The notes below the pieces were generated by a model that was not told the DNA's origin, did not search any database, and saw only the letters and a program-made list of their open reading frames with translations. Positions 9,357 to 18,949 of a stretch of 64,000 nucleotides of DNA are shown piece after piece; positions within the stretch are counted from its first letter, which is position 1, and every line of letters starts with the position of its first letter. The stretch comes from Planctomycetota bacterium (lineage in GTDB: Bacteria; Planctomycetota; UBA11346): assembly GCA_028280785.1 (NCBI GenBank), contig JANQLF010000116.1, positions 23,377 through 87,376 of the forward strand. The letters run 5' to 3'. The translations under genes were made by a program, and so were the position numbers.

Positions 9357-12300
9357 TTAAGACAAATTTTCAGCAAGTTGTTTAATGCCTTTAAGGTCTA
9401 ACTTACCACTGCCGAGTACAGGTAATTCTTCGACTTCGTGAATATCTTTTGATTTTGGTTTGAAAATCGGTGGAAAATCATCGAGTGATTTCAGCATCTC
9501 GTTCACGTCGCACTCAACACCGGTGTGCATAACAACCAAGCGCTCACCGCGTTGTGGATCGCTCACAGCGGCGACAGCGACCATGCATTCAGCATTTATA
9601 TCAGCAGCGAATTTTTGCAGACTCTCTTGAACATTATCAAGCGGAACCATTTCACCGCCAACTTTGGCGAAACGTGCTAAACGACCGGTGATGTAAATAA
9701 AGCCGTCCTCATCGACGTGGCCAATGTCGCCGGTGTCGTAACCACCATGAATAAATACTTCTTTGGTTTTTTCTTCTTGACCCAGGTAGCCCATCATGCG
9801 TGCAGGACTACGCACAACCAGCAGACCACTTTCACCAGCAGCTAAGCGCTCTTTGTTTTCTGGATTAACGGTGAAGACATCGATGCCTGGAAGTGGACGG
9901 CCAATCGAATTATCACGCGTACCGGTTTCTTTGACGCCGTCATGACTGGTATTTAATACATTTGCAGAAACTACCGGTGCCAGTTCGGTACAACCGTAAC
10001 CCTCGAGTAATTCAGCATTATATTTTTCACGGAATTGATCGCGCAAATCAACTGGACATTTTTCCGAACCAACCATGGCAAAGCGCAAAGTCTTTAATTG
10101 TTCGGCTTCGATACGACGCATATACGAACGTACAAAGGTTGGTGTGCTGATTAAAATGCTGGCATCATGCCCTTGAATTAATTTACCGATTGCTTTGCCA
10201 TCGCGTGGATCGATTTGACAGATAGAGCCGAGACCATTGCAAACACATAACCACAAGCCAATGCTTAAACCAAAGCTGTGGAAGAATGGTAAGGGATTTA
10301 AGATGCGATCATGTTTGGCATCGATATTTAAATGCTGGCACACAGCGCGGCTATTAAACAACATATTACGGTGACTGAGTTGCACGCCTTTTGGTTGGCC
10401 TGTTGAACCAGAGCTAAAGAGAATCGTTGCACAGTCATCGGCACGGCCTTTACATATAACCGCTGTGGGTAGGCACATGATAGCAGCCATCCACATGATT
10501 ACTTTCACCTTGCTGACGGCGCTCATGCAATCTTCAATGAAAATCATGTTAACTGGTAGCTCGTCTAGTTTTAAATGACGCCAGTATAATTTTGAAGTGA
10601 TAACGGTTTTTAAACCACTGCTGGTACACATGTAGTCGATATTTTCTTTGCCGACGGTGTGGTTGAGGTTCACACTGCAGCGACCATCCATGGCTGCGGC
10701 AATATTGACCAGGGCACCGGCGCGACCAGGTGGCAGTAAAATACCAACGCGTTCTTCATCGTTTTCCCAATTAAATGTTGGAATCAGCGCTTTGGCCGTT
10801 GCGGCAAGGGTTAAATAATTCAGTGAACCTTTTTCTTCGATGACTGCCTGACGGAAGGGATGACGTTTGGCCCGTTTTAAAAATGCGGTAGCCAAAGTAT
10901 CCTGTATCTTATCAGTATGTGCTTGTGCAGTTTCGTAAGCGAGAGCAGCCACGGCTTGTTGCGCCTCCAAGGAAGTCACCGAAGTATTCAAGGCTTCACC
11001 AATCTGTAAACGGACTCCTCGACGTGGTCGTGGGAAATCTTTGTGAATAGCGCGGCTGGCGATGCTACCGTAGAGACCATCAAGGTGTGCAGGAATAACT
11101 GGTACACCAGCACGTTTAGCGATGCGTTCCATGCCGCGTTGAAATGTATCGATTTGGCCACTGCGCGTCAGTTTGCCTTCTGGGAAAATAACAACAACTT
11201 CACCGGCTTTGGCTGCTTCAACGGCGGCGTCGATCGACGCAACAAGTGCACGTCGACCACCGTCACCGGCAATAGGGATCACACCAAGGGCGCGTAAAAA
11301 GAATCCGATAACTGGCATGTCTAAGTATTTTTTATAGACCAGGAATTTACCATGACGGGGTAGGTTAGGTCCTAGGATTAATCCGTCGACATAGCTTACG
11401 TGATTACAAACAATTAAACAGCCACCTTGGAGTGGAATATTATCGGCACCACGGACATCTACTTTGTAACAAAAACGAGTTAATAAAACAAACGGCAGCG
11501 CAGCTAATTGGTAGCGATAAATAAAGGCGGTAATGATGGCCAGTGTGGCGCAGAAAATAGCGGTATATAAAAGGATGATTGGTGTAATGGTAAAAAAGCC
11601 AGCAACGTAAACGGTTGCGAAGCCAAGCAAGGTACCGGTTGAACCTAAGAGACCGGCAATCGCGAATAAACGCCCGCGTTCTTCTGAGCGGCTGCGTTGC
11701 TGCAACATGGTGTTGATTGGAACAATGATTAATCCGAATCCGATACCGGTCAGCAGAATGCCCATGCTGAATGAATTAACCGTGCTATGTTGCATCGATT
11801 CTAAAACGGTCATCGCAATGACAGCTGTTTCAGCATGACATGCAGCAAAACCAGCGTAGAGCAATCCAGCTCCACTTATTAATGCACCGATACACGGAAT
11901 AGCTCCAGGATAACTACGCGTGTGTAAACGACTGGCGAGTAAGCTGCCGACAATAATGCCAAGCAAGATCCAAAAACTGAGTAAAGCGTATTGAGCCTGA
12001 CTTAAACCATAGGTAATCGCTATGCTTGGTAGTAAAGAAATAAGTAATGCACCAACAAACCAAAAGGCACTTAAGGCTAAAATTAATTGCCATAAACGAT
12101 AACCAGAGCGCAATAAAGAAATATGTGCCTTCACATCCCACATCGTTGATAAATTGATATTGGCATTTTGTGGTTTCAGAGGAGCAATACGAAACGCACT
12201 TAAAATACCAAGCCCAGCAATTAATAAAGCGATGCAGGCCATCATCACGGGCATCGACATACTGCTAAACATGCTGCTGCTAATATTTATCGGATCGACT

Positions 12301-12779
12301 GCTGCTGTTAAAATGGTTCCAGTAATAATGGCGACGGTAGTCAGTGCTTGGATTTGACCATTGGCGCGTTCTAAATGATGCTCACTGACTAACTGTGGGA
12401 TAATAGCGTATTTCGCAGGCGCATATAATGCACTTTGTGCACCAAGTAATAAAATTGAAGCAATCATTAATGGAAAGCTGTTAATCGCTAAGGCAGAAAT
12501 ACCGAATAAAATAAGTATGCATTCGCTACAACGCAAAAAACGAATATAACTATGCATCGGCAAACGGTCGGCAAAAAATCCACCGAGTGGTTGGAGCACT
12601 ATCATGGGTAACATGAAAACCAGACCGAGGAGGGCAGCGCGTTGAGCACCGACTTGGCTGGATACACCGATGGCTGCCACAAAGGCAAAGGTGGTGCGGA
12701 AGAAGTTATCGTTGATGGCTCCGCAGGCCTGCGAAATCAGGTGGCCGTCGAATCCACGTTTATGAGCAATGTCGTCCAT
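9357..12779 (-). CDS. aas: LplT-Aas fusion: lysophospholipid transporter, acyltransferase, acyl-ACP synthetase
   Basis: A 1140-residue three-part protein. Residues about 1-430 are a major-facilitator membrane domain like LplT. Around residue 460 a PlsC-type acyltransferase has the H-x4-D motif (N-H-V-S-Y-V-D). From about 670 an AMP-forming acyl ligase carries F-S-S-G-S-T-G-Q-P-K-G near 790 and Y-G-C-T-E later. The fused form imports lysophospholipids through the inner membrane and re-acylates them with fatty acid activated on ACP, which repairs membrane lipid. The start at 12779 is chosen because AAAGGAG lies 6 bases upstream; a further in-frame start at 12827 would add 16 residues with no such site. 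It is divergent from the STAS gene. The length matches known fused Aas proteins. Confidence 0.93.
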   Translation of the reverse strand: MDDIAHKRGFDGHLISQACGAINDNFFRTTFAFVAAIGVSSQVGAQRAALLGLVFMLPMIVLQPLGGFFADRLPMHSYIRFLRCSECILILFGISALAINSFPLMIASILLLGAQSALYAPAKYAIIPQLVSEHHLERANGQIQALTTVAIITGTILTAAVDPINISSSMFSSMSMPVMMACIALLIAGLGILSAFRIAPLKPQNANINLSTMWDVKAHISLLRSGYRLWQLILALSAFWFVGALLISLLPSIAITYGLSQAQYALLSFWILLGIIVGSLLASRLHTRSYPGAIPCIGALISGAGLLYAGFAACHAETAVIAMTVLESMQHSTVNSFSMGILLTGIGFGLIIVPINTMLQQRSRSEERGRLFAIAGLLGSTGTLLGFATVYVAGFFTITPIILLYTAIFCATLAIITAFIYRYQLAALPFVLLTRFCYKVDVRGADNIPLQGGCLIVCNHVSYVDGLILGPNLPRHGKFLVYKKYLDMPVIGFFLRALGVIPIAGDGGRRALVASIDAAVEAAKAGEVVVIFPEGKLTRSGQIDTFQRGMERIAKRAGVPVIPAHLDGLYGSIASRAIHKDFPRPRRGVRLQIGEALNTSVTSLEAQQAVAALAYETAQAHTDKIQDTLATAFLKRAKRHPFRQAVIEEKGSLNYLTLAATAKALIPTFNWENDEERVGILLPPGRAGALVNIAAAMDGRCSVNLNHTVGKENIDYMCTSSGLKTVITSKLYWRHLKLDELPVNMIFIEDCMSAVSKVKVIMWMAAIMCLPTAVICKGRADDCATILFSSGSTGQPKGVQLSHRNMLFNSRAVCQHLNIDAKHDRILNPLPFFHSFGLSIGLWLCVCNGLGSICQIDPRDGKAIGKLIQGHDASILISTPTFVRSYMRRIEAEQLKTLRFAMVGSEKCPVDLRDQFREKYNAELLEGYGCTELAPVVSANVLNTSHDGVKETGTRDNSIGRPLPGIDVFTVNPENKERLAAGESGLLVVRSPARMMGYLGQEEKTKEVFIHGGYDTGDIGHVDEDGFIYITGRLARFAKVGGEMVPLDNVQESLQKFAADINAECMVAVAAVSDPQRGERLVVMHTGVECDVNEMLKSLDDFPPIFKPKSKDIHEVEELPVLGSGKLDLKGIKQLAENLS

Positions 12780-12931
12780 GTCGCGCTCCTTTGTATCGTC
12801 TGATCTAAAGTTAACGATCGATAACATAAAGTCAACACCCGATTACATACTCGCACGGTGCATGCTCATCGACCCTTGACCAGGATGCCTAAACAGGGCA
12901 TCCTTACGCGCTAGCAGCTAAGGGGCTCGTG

Positions 12932-13261
12932 ATGGCAGATGAACTGCAAGTACTTGATCAGGATGGGGTTAACGTCGTTACCGTTATCGAAACGGAATGC
13001 GCCCAGATTTGGTCTCTACTGCAACCGCTGATCGAAGGCGGCAAGAAATCCTGTGTACTCGACTTTAGCAATGTGAACTATCTCAACTCAATGAGCATTG
13101 CTGCGATCATTGGTTTGAACAAGAAAGTCGCAGGGGCAGGTGGTAAATTGGCTCTGGCTAATTTGCAGGACAATATCCAGTCGGTTTTCCGCATTTTGAA
13201 GCTCGAAAAGCTCTTTGATCTCAGCTTGGACATGGCTGGGGCCAAAGCTGCCGTTTCCTAA
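12932..13261 (+). CDS. STAS-domain anti-sigma factor antagonist
   Basis: A 109-residue single STAS domain of the SpoIIAA/RsbV type. The hallmark segment D-F-S-N-V-N-Y-L-N-S-M-S is present around residue 55, where the serine is the usual site phosphorylated by a partner kinase. In that family the unphosphorylated protein binds an anti-sigma kinase and releases a sigma factor; no kinase or sigma gene is nearby, so the partner is unknown. ATG 12932 has TAAGGGG at about 6 bases; GTG at 12929 directly before it is a poorer choice. It is divergent from the Aas-type gene and 188 bases upstream of the acyl-CoA dehydrogenase gene. Confidence 0.85.
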   Translation: MADELQVLDQDGVNVVTVIETECAQIWSLLQPLIEGGKKSCVLDFSNVNYLNSMSIAAIIGLNKKVAGAGGKLALANLQDNIQSVFRILKLEKLFDLSLDMAGAKAAVS

Positions 13262-13344
13262 ATAAGAATCGTTTTCAATCACCGAGGGCTTGATAAACAG
13301 ACCACTAAGTCTGGTTAGATACGTGTTTTATAAGCCTTAGTTGC

Positions 13345-13363
13345 TTTTGGTAAAATACCAAAA
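13345..13363. promoter_or_regulatory. Candidate operator palindrome upstream of acyl-CoA dehydrogenase
   Basis: A perfect 8+3+8 inverted repeat (TTTTGGTA, AAA, TACCAAAA) 87 bases before the acyl-CoA dehydrogenase start. A third TTGGTAAAA half-site follows in direct orientation at 13367-13375. The arrangement fits a dimeric repressor site for the fatty-acid gene; the regulator is not known. Confidence 0.45.
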
Positions 13364-13449
13364 AGATTGGTAAAAACCCAAGGCGAGTGTTGAATCCTCG
13401 CTGCCGAGGCCCATAATAGAAGAAGCATTCCACAGGAGGATTGGCTGAC

Positions 13450-15384
13450 ATGGCTGATGACGACAAAGCAAAGATGCAAGAGAACAAAGAGGTCATAGAC
13501 ACCACGGGTATGTCCGAGGGCAAAGCGGCTGCCTTACAAATGGCCGAAGCGGCGCGTCAGCAGTCATGGAGTAAAGCGAGTTTTAGTAAGGACTTGTTCA
13601 TGGGTGATGTGGACATGGGCCTGATTCATCCCTTCCCCTTACAACCGCAAGAAGACATCGACGCTGGTAAAGATTTTTTAGATAAATTTAAAGCAATTTT
13701 AAAAGACCAAGTTGATCCCGATCAAATCGATCGCGATGGCGAAATTCCGGATGAGATTATCGAAGCCCTCGTCGATATTGGAGCCTTTGGTATTAAAGTG
13801 CCTGAGCAATATGAAGGTCTCGGTTTATCGCAGACGAATTATTTACATGCTGCGGAATTAATGGGTAGCCGTTGTGCAAACGTGACGGTGTTGTTATCAG
13901 CACACCAAAGTATTGGTGTGTCGCAGCCCTTATTGTTATACGGTACTGAAGAGCAAAAGAAAAAATATTTACCGAAAGTTGCCAAAGACACGATTTCTGC
14001 ATTTGCCTTAACTGAAATTGGTGTGGGTAGTGACCCGGCAAAAATGGAAACCAGCATTGAGCCGACCGAAGATGGTGAACATTACGTTATCAATGGTCGG
14101 AAGTTATGGTGTACGAACGGAACGCGTGCGGGTGTCATCGTGGTCATGGGACGAACACCAGATAAAGAAATTAAAGGCAAAATGCGTCGTCAGGTTTCCG
14201 CCTTTATTTTAGATATGGATACACCAGGCATTACGATTGAACATCGTTGCCGCTTTATGGGTTTGAAATCAATTTATAATGCGGTGGTTAGCTTCGATAA
14301 TGTAAAAGTGCCAAAAGAAAATTTAATAGGTGAAGAAGGTCGCGGTCTTAAAGTTGCGCTCGATACATTGAATACCGGTCGTTTAACCGTTGCTGGTGCC
14401 TGTGTTGGTATTTCCAAGCGCTGTTTAGAATTAGCCAGCGCTTGGTCACAGCAACGCGTACAATGGGGTGGTCCAATCGCCAAACACTCAGCCATCGCTG
14501 ATAAAATTGGTAAAATGGCCGCGCGTATTTTTGCGATGCAGGCTTTGGTGACGTTAACTGGTCGTCTCGTTGATATGAAGAAGGCTGATATTCGTTTAGA
14601 ATCAGCGATGAGTAAAATGAAGGCTACCGAAGATTCCTATTCAATAATCGATGAAGTGATGCAGATACGCAGTGGTCGCGGTTATGAAACTGCTGAGTCA
14701 TTAGCTGCACGTGGTGAAAAAGGTGTATCGGTTGAACGCAATATGCGCGATGCACGTATTAATACGATTTTCGAAGGTTCGTCGGAAATCATGCGTTTAA
14801 TCATCGCCCGTGATGCAATGGACCCGCATTTAGCGATTGCTGGTGATGTACTGAATTCGAAATTGCCAAAATGGACTCGCTTTAAAGCAGCATTAAAAGC
14901 TGGTTTAACCTATGCGTGGTGGTATCCGAGCACCTTCTTGCCATTTGGCGCAAAAGGTACCAGTGGCATGCATAGCCGCTTAAAACACCAAGTGAATAGT
15001 GCTGCTCGCATTAGTCGCAAATTGGCACGGCGATTATTTCATGCCATGGCGCGCTTTGGCCCGAAACTCGAACGTGAACATATATTGCTCAAAAGGTTCG
15101 TAGATATAGGCACCGAAGTCTGCGTCATGTGCGCCGTGTCCTCGTATGCGCAGGCGCTCTATAATAAAGATAAAAATATCGAATATATTGAGCTTGCCGA
15201 GTTATATTGCAAAGAGGCGAAGTTGAACATTAAACAATTGTTTGCCGGTGTCAGCTCGAATAATGATGCCCAAGTGTATAAGATGGCACAAAAGGTCATG
15301 GAAGAAGACAAATTCGACTGGCTGACATCAGGCATTGTTGAAGAGGATTACACAGACATCATGGGTACTGCTGACGACGAATAG
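13450..15384 (+). CDS. Acyl-CoA dehydrogenase, long (VLCAD-like) form
   Basis: A 644-residue FAD-dependent enzyme that introduces the alpha-beta double bond in acyl-CoA during fatty-acid oxidation. The core fold spans about residues 60-480: the F-A-L-T-E-x-x-x-G-S-D flavin/substrate loop, the R-x-x-W-G-x-x-I-A-x-x-x-A arginine helix, and F-E-G-S-S-E-I near 442, which carries the catalytic glutamate. The extra 160-residue C-terminal helical region resembles VLCAD/ACAD9-type enzymes, which associate with membrane; this is a length-based inference. ATG 13450 has AGGAGG 10 bases upstream; an in-frame TTG at 13441 is too close to that site. The substrate chain length cannot be told from sequence. 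The next gene starts 2 bases after the stop. Confidence 0.93.
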   Translation: MADDDKAKMQENKEVIDTTGMSEGKAAALQMAEAARQQSWSKASFSKDLFMGDVDMGLIHPFPLQPQEDIDAGKDFLDKFKAILKDQVDPDQIDRDGEIPDEIIEALVDIGAFGIKVPEQYEGLGLSQTNYLHAAELMGSRCANVTVLLSAHQSIGVSQPLLLYGTEEQKKKYLPKVAKDTISAFALTEIGVGSDPAKMETSIEPTEDGEHYVINGRKLWCTNGTRAGVIVVMGRTPDKEIKGKMRRQVSAFILDMDTPGITIEHRCRFMGLKSIYNAVVSFDNVKVPKENLIGEEGRGLKVALDTLNTGRLTVAGACVGISKRCLELASAWSQQRVQWGGPIAKHSAIADKIGKMAARIFAMQALVTLTGRLVDMKKADIRLESAMSKMKATEDSYSIIDEVMQIRSGRGYETAESLAARGEKGVSVERNMRDARINTIFEGSSEIMRLIIARDAMDPHLAIAGDVLNSKLPKWTRFKAALKAGLTYAWWYPSTFLPFGAKGTSGMHSRLKHQVNSAARISRKLARRLFHAMARFGPKLEREHILLKRFVDIGTEVCVMCAVSSYAQALYNKDKNIEYIELAELYCKEAKLNIKQLFAGVSSNNDAQVYKMAQKVMEEDKFDWLTSGIVEEDYTDIMGTADDE

Positions 15385-15386
15385 TT

Positions 15387-15695
15387 ATGCAGTGTCCAAA
15401 CTGTGGTGATCCGAATTATCAACAAGGGGGCAAATGCGCTGCATGCGGATTTGAACCTTTAAATGATCCTCATGTGCTTGAGAAAGGTCGGGAACAGCGT
15501 GCCACTGAAGAAAAAGAGGAATTTAATACCAACTTAATTGTTGGCGCTATTGCTTTAGCTTTTTTCCTATTTGTTTTTTGGTTTTTCCCAAGTGGTAAAA
15601 AATCTAGCGACTGGTTTACGCTAACGTTCTGGGAAACCATTTGGGCAGTTGGTCTCGGTGTAGCGGCATTTACCATTTCATTTAAAAAACACTAA
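15387..15695 (+). CDS. Zinc-ribbon membrane protein
   Basis: A 102-residue protein with an N-terminal zinc ribbon (C-P-N-C, then C-A-A-C within 20 residues), a charged middle and two hydrophobic helices at about residues 48-66 and 80-97. It starts 2 bases after the acyl-CoA dehydrogenase stop, so the two are probably co-transcribed. The family is not recognised; such proteins are common and uncharacterised. Its last four bases overlap the stop of the convergent AraC-type gene. Confidence 0.8.
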   Translation: MQCPNCGDPNYQQGGKCAACGFEPLNDPHVLEKGREQRATEEKEEFNTNLIVGAIALAFFLFVFWFFPSGKKSSDWFTLTFWETIWAVGLGVAAFTISFKKH

Positions 15696-16414
15696 GACTG
15701 CTTGCGAAACTCGCTGGGCGTACAATTACAATATTTTTTAAATAAGCGGCTGAAGTAGTAGGGGCTTTGAAAGCCACAGTGCTCGGCAATGTCTTGGATG
15801 TTTTGATTACTTTCGCGCAATAATTGTTGAGCGAGTGCGAGGCGTTGTTCAATGACATAGTGCATTAACGACGTGCCCAATTCTTGTTTAAATAATTGGC
15901 GCAGATAATCGGGGCTGAGATAAACCGAAGCCGCGATGCGCTCTATGCTCAGTGCTTCGCTAAGATTATTCTGAATAAATGTTTTTGCTTGATCAACTGG
16001 TGATGCGTTGGTGTCTGTCTGGGTTTGTTGAAACGAAAGTGCGACTAATCCGGCAAGGCAATCGAGCGTCGCTTGATGATGTGATCGTTGCAGCGTTTGA
16101 TCTATCATGGCAAAAAGCGCGTCGATTTCTTGCGTACGCGGATAAATACCGGCTTGTATGTCTTGGGCGTGGCAGCCATGTACGCCGATGCAGATTTGTT
16201 GACCTGCTATTTGGTTTTTGATCCAATGCTCCTGGCCTGGTTGATAAACAAAGACTGATGAGCCTGTATAATTCAGTGTTTGGTGTTCTTGATGCAATGA
16301 CCCGCTGCATTGGTCACACCAGACGATTTCTGTGCAAGTGTGATCGTGTGCCGAGCATTCGTGCCCGGCGGTTATATCAATTTTAAATGCGTAAATACAC
16401 GAGACCTGAACCAT
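15692..16414 (-). CDS. AraC-family transcriptional regulator
   Basis: About 240 residues. The N-terminal half looks like a cupin-type ligand-binding domain with several His and Cys residues. The C-terminal 100 residues are the double helix-turn-helix of AraC/XylS proteins, including S-P-D-Y-L-R-Q-L-F-K in the first unit and C-G-F-Q-S-P-Y-Y-F-S-R-L-F-K in the second, the standard signature. ATG 16414 is preferred; GTG 16438 is an alternative without a better binding site. It is divergent from the phytanoyl-CoA dioxygenase-like gene, the usual layout for a regulator and its target. The effector is unknown. Confidence 0.9.
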   Translation of the reverse strand: MVQVSCIYAFKIDITAGHECSAHDHTCTEIVWCDQCSGSLHQEHQTLNYTGSSVFVYQPGQEHWIKNQIAGQQICIGVHGCHAQDIQAGIYPRTQEIDALFAMIDQTLQRSHHQATLDCLAGLVALSFQQTQTDTNASPVDQAKTFIQNNLSEALSIERIAASVYLSPDYLRQLFKQELGTSLMHYVIEQRLALAQQLLRESNQNIQDIAEHCGFQSPYYFSRLFKKYCNCTPSEFRKQS

Positions 16415-16437
16415 TGTGCTTATTATTTGCAGTTGCA

Positions 16438-16450
16438 CTTGGCTGCCAAG
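16438..16450. promoter_or_regulatory. Candidate regulator site between divergent araC-like and PhyH genes
   Basis: A 13-base palindrome (CTTGGC, T, GCCAAG) lies in the 100-base divergent spacer. ATTGTGC also occurs twice, at 16413-16419 and 16462-16468, as a direct repeat, the layout that AraC proteins prefer. Either may be the operator; this is inference from position. Confidence 0.3.
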
Positions 16451-16516
16451 CCTGCGTTCAGATTGTGCAAGAAACTACGTCAGTTTGTACATGTTCATGC
16501 AAGACATACTGTTAGA

Positions 16517-17245
16517 ATGATGCGTATGCAGATACATGAATTAGCAGAACAATTTAAGCGTGATGGCTTTGTTATCATACCTGATTTTCTTGATGCCAAG
16601 GAATGCGCAGCAATGAACCAGGCTGTGGCAGCGCATTATACGGCGGAGCGACGCAGTATAGAGGCCGCTAGTCATCAAACGGAGGCTGGCGCATTTATGC
16701 AAGCGTTTGCTTGTGATGTCATTCCGTGGGACCCCGTGAGTGAGGGCATCGCTTGCTTTAGCGCGGTCAAAAATAAAGCGATATTGCGACAAATTACCGA
16801 AGCATGTATTGGTCCTGCCTATCATGAATCATCAAGCTTAGTGATGTATTCGTGTACCGGTGGCCGCGGACAGTCCTGGCACCAGGATTGTTTGCCAGAT
16901 GCTGAGCTCGGGTTTAATGTGAATAGATTATTTTACACCCGAGATGTGCGCGAAGAAGATGGCGCAGTTGTTGTTGTTCCCAATTCACATACCCAAGGAC
17001 GTATTCCGCAAGGTGGTCATCATGAATCCATTGCTGGTGAACAAATTATTTGTCCAAAAGCTGGAAGCCTTGTTTTATTGCATGGTTGGTGTTTTCACCG
17101 TGTCTTGCCTAATTATTCGGGACGAGAACGTGTCTCGATAAATTACCGTTGCTTTCCACAGGGTGTTGATGCCAGCGTTACCGGTGTTGGTGTTTACCGC
17201 AATGGTGATGCCTATTTTCGTCAAGGCTTAGCGAAAATGCGCTAG
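16517..17245 (+). CDS. Phytanoyl-CoA dioxygenase family protein
   Basis: About 242 residues of the PhyH fold, Fe(II)/2-oxoglutarate-dependent hydroxylases. The metal triad is visible: the H-x-D pair in S-W-H-Q-D and the distal His in W-C-F-H-R. The latter is followed by an Arg (G-R-E-R-V-S-I-N-Y) suited to binding 2-oxoglutarate. Substrates in the family range from phytanoyl-CoA to ectoine and secondary metabolites, and none can be assigned here. The reading frame is open further upstream, but homology begins at H-E-L-A-E-Q-F, so one of the clustered ATGs at 16517, 16520 or 16526 is the start. Its stop overlaps the stop of the convergent trkH-like gene. Confidence 0.88.
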   Translation: MMRMQIHELAEQFKRDGFVIIPDFLDAKECAAMNQAVAAHYTAERRSIEAASHQTEAGAFMQAFACDVIPWDPVSEGIACFSAVKNKAILRQITEACIGPAYHESSSLVMYSCTGGRGQSWHQDCLPDAELGFNVNRLFYTRDVREEDGAVVVVPNSHTQGRIPQGGHHESIAGEQIICPKAGSLVLLHGWCFHRVLPNYSGRERVSINYRCFPQGVDASVTGVGVYRNGDAYFRQGLAKMR

Positions 17246-18756
17246 TGTTGCCAATTGCGTGGATGAAGACTCATCAATACGGTTAATAATTCGAGTCGAC
17301 CTAACAGCATCATAAAAATACTCAGCATCAGACTGCCGTCATTAAATCCGCGAAAATTATGTGAAGGCCCAATGCTATCGAGCGCGGGTCCAATATTCGA
17401 TAATGCTGAAAGTGACGCAGAAAAAGAAACGGTTAAATTATTACCAAGTAGGCAAAATCCCAGCGTTCCTAGTGCAAGGCTGACAAAATAGAGAAAGATA
17501 AAGGCATTCACTTGTGAAACGATGCGATCATTGATAGGCCTATTATTTAAAGTAATCGGCGTAACGCGATTCGGTTCCATATAACGGCGCATTTCGCGGC
17601 GAACGGATTTAAAGATCACTAAAATACGTGCCATTTTAATGCCGCCTGAAGTGGAGCCAGCACAACCGCCAATCAACATGCATATAACTAAGACGACAAT
17701 GGCAGCTTGCGGCCAAGCCCACCAAGCTTCTGGCGTGGTGTCATAGCCAGTACCATAGCCAGTACAGGAGGCAATCGAAACCACTTGAAACAAACTATCA
17801 CGCATCAAGTCATGGAGTTGGCCATCATAAATGTCGCTTTGGAACTTAAGCGTGAACGCAATAATAAACCATGCGATCAGCACCATGTAAAAAAATGAGC
17901 GTGCTTCAACATTGCGCCACAATACTAATGGTTTGCCGCGAATGCATTGGATTAATAAAGCAAAGTTTAAGGCGCCGAGAAACATCCCGCCAATTATGAT
18001 CCATTCAGCGGTGTGCGAACCGAGACCTTCAATGCTGTTATCAAACGTCGAATAACCACCGGTGGCGATACAAGTCATGGCATGACAAACGGCATCGAAA
18101 AAGGGAACGCCGCAAGCCCGCAAGGCCAGGGCCATGCAAACAGTAAAGCCACAATAAATTCCAAGTAATAAGCGTGCGGTTGTAGCGAGGCGCGGTGCCA
18201 AGCGGTCAACACTGAGACCTGGAATTTCTGCACGATATAACTGAAAGCCGCTACCACCCATTAATAGGGGAATTAACGCAATCGAAATAACAACAATCCC
18301 AATACCACCGAACCACTGCAGTAAGGCTCGCCAAAATAAAATACTCGCGGGTAATTTTTCAATCGGGGTTCCAACTTGTTCACCAAATTCGTTGTAGTGC
18401 TCGCCAAAAATAGTTGAGCCAGTGGTGGTGAGTCCACTCATGCCTTCAAACCACGCCTGCATAAATGAAGTATTGGGCACATCGAGCCAGATCGCCAATG
18501 CAGCAATTAAACTTGCAATAGTCCAGAAAATACTCGTAGTCGCGATGCCTTCACGAATACCTAAATCGCGTTGTGCATTTGATGAGCGACCGATGAGATA
18601 GAGCAAGCCACCAACACAGAGAAAGACACTGCCTGTCCAAATCCATGCACGAATGTCTTCTTCTTCATGAATAGCAAGCCATAGCGGTACTACGGTGCTG
18701 AGGCTTAAAAGCATCAACAATAAACCATTAACCTTACATAATACGCGTATGTTCAT
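17242..18756 (-). CDS. trkH: TrkH/TrkG-type potassium uptake membrane subunit
   Basis: A 504-residue integral membrane protein with about 11-12 hydrophobic helices. The four K+-channel-like filter loops are recognisable: T-T-T-G-S, A-T-G-G-Y, T-G-Y-G-T and S-N-I-G-P. TrkH moves K+ across the inner membrane, gated by the cytosolic NAD/ATP-binding subunit TrkA. No trkA gene is present in the window. The length matches the family. Confidence 0.92.
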   Translation of the reverse strand: MNIRVLCKVNGLLLMLLSLSTVVPLWLAIHEEEDIRAWIWTGSVFLCVGGLLYLIGRSSNAQRDLGIREGIATTSIFWTIASLIAALAIWLDVPNTSFMQAWFEGMSGLTTTGSTIFGEHYNEFGEQVGTPIEKLPASILFWRALLQWFGGIGIVVISIALIPLLMGGSGFQLYRAEIPGLSVDRLAPRLATTARLLLGIYCGFTVCMALALRACGVPFFDAVCHAMTCIATGGYSTFDNSIEGLGSHTAEWIIIGGMFLGALNFALLIQCIRGKPLVLWRNVEARSFFYMVLIAWFIIAFTLKFQSDIYDGQLHDLMRDSLFQVVSIASCTGYGTGYDTTPEAWWAWPQAAIVVLVICMLIGGCAGSTSGGIKMARILVIFKSVRREMRRYMEPNRVTPITLNNRPINDRIVSQVNAFIFLYFVSLALGTLGFCLLGNNLTVSFSASLSALSNIGPALDSIGPSHNFRGFNDGSLMLSIFMMLLGRLELLTVLMSLHPRNWQH

Positions 18757-18949
18757 AGTGATGGATGGGATTGGGCGAGTGGTCTGTCGACCAGTAAGTA
18801 TCAGGATGCTGGGACGTCAACAGAGTAGTGTGTCCACTGAAATACTGAGATTTAGTTTAGATTTACGCCAGCACATTCAACCATACTCACCGTGTCAAAG
18901 CGGGCATTCTGGGCTTGTGAAGCCTTAAAAAATCGGATAGTATAAGGCT

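Noticed and set aside
16310..16516. N-terminal 69 residues of the longest frame of the dioxygenase gene
   Set aside because: The stretch overlaps the AraC-type gene, has no binding site and lies before the first conserved PhyH residues.
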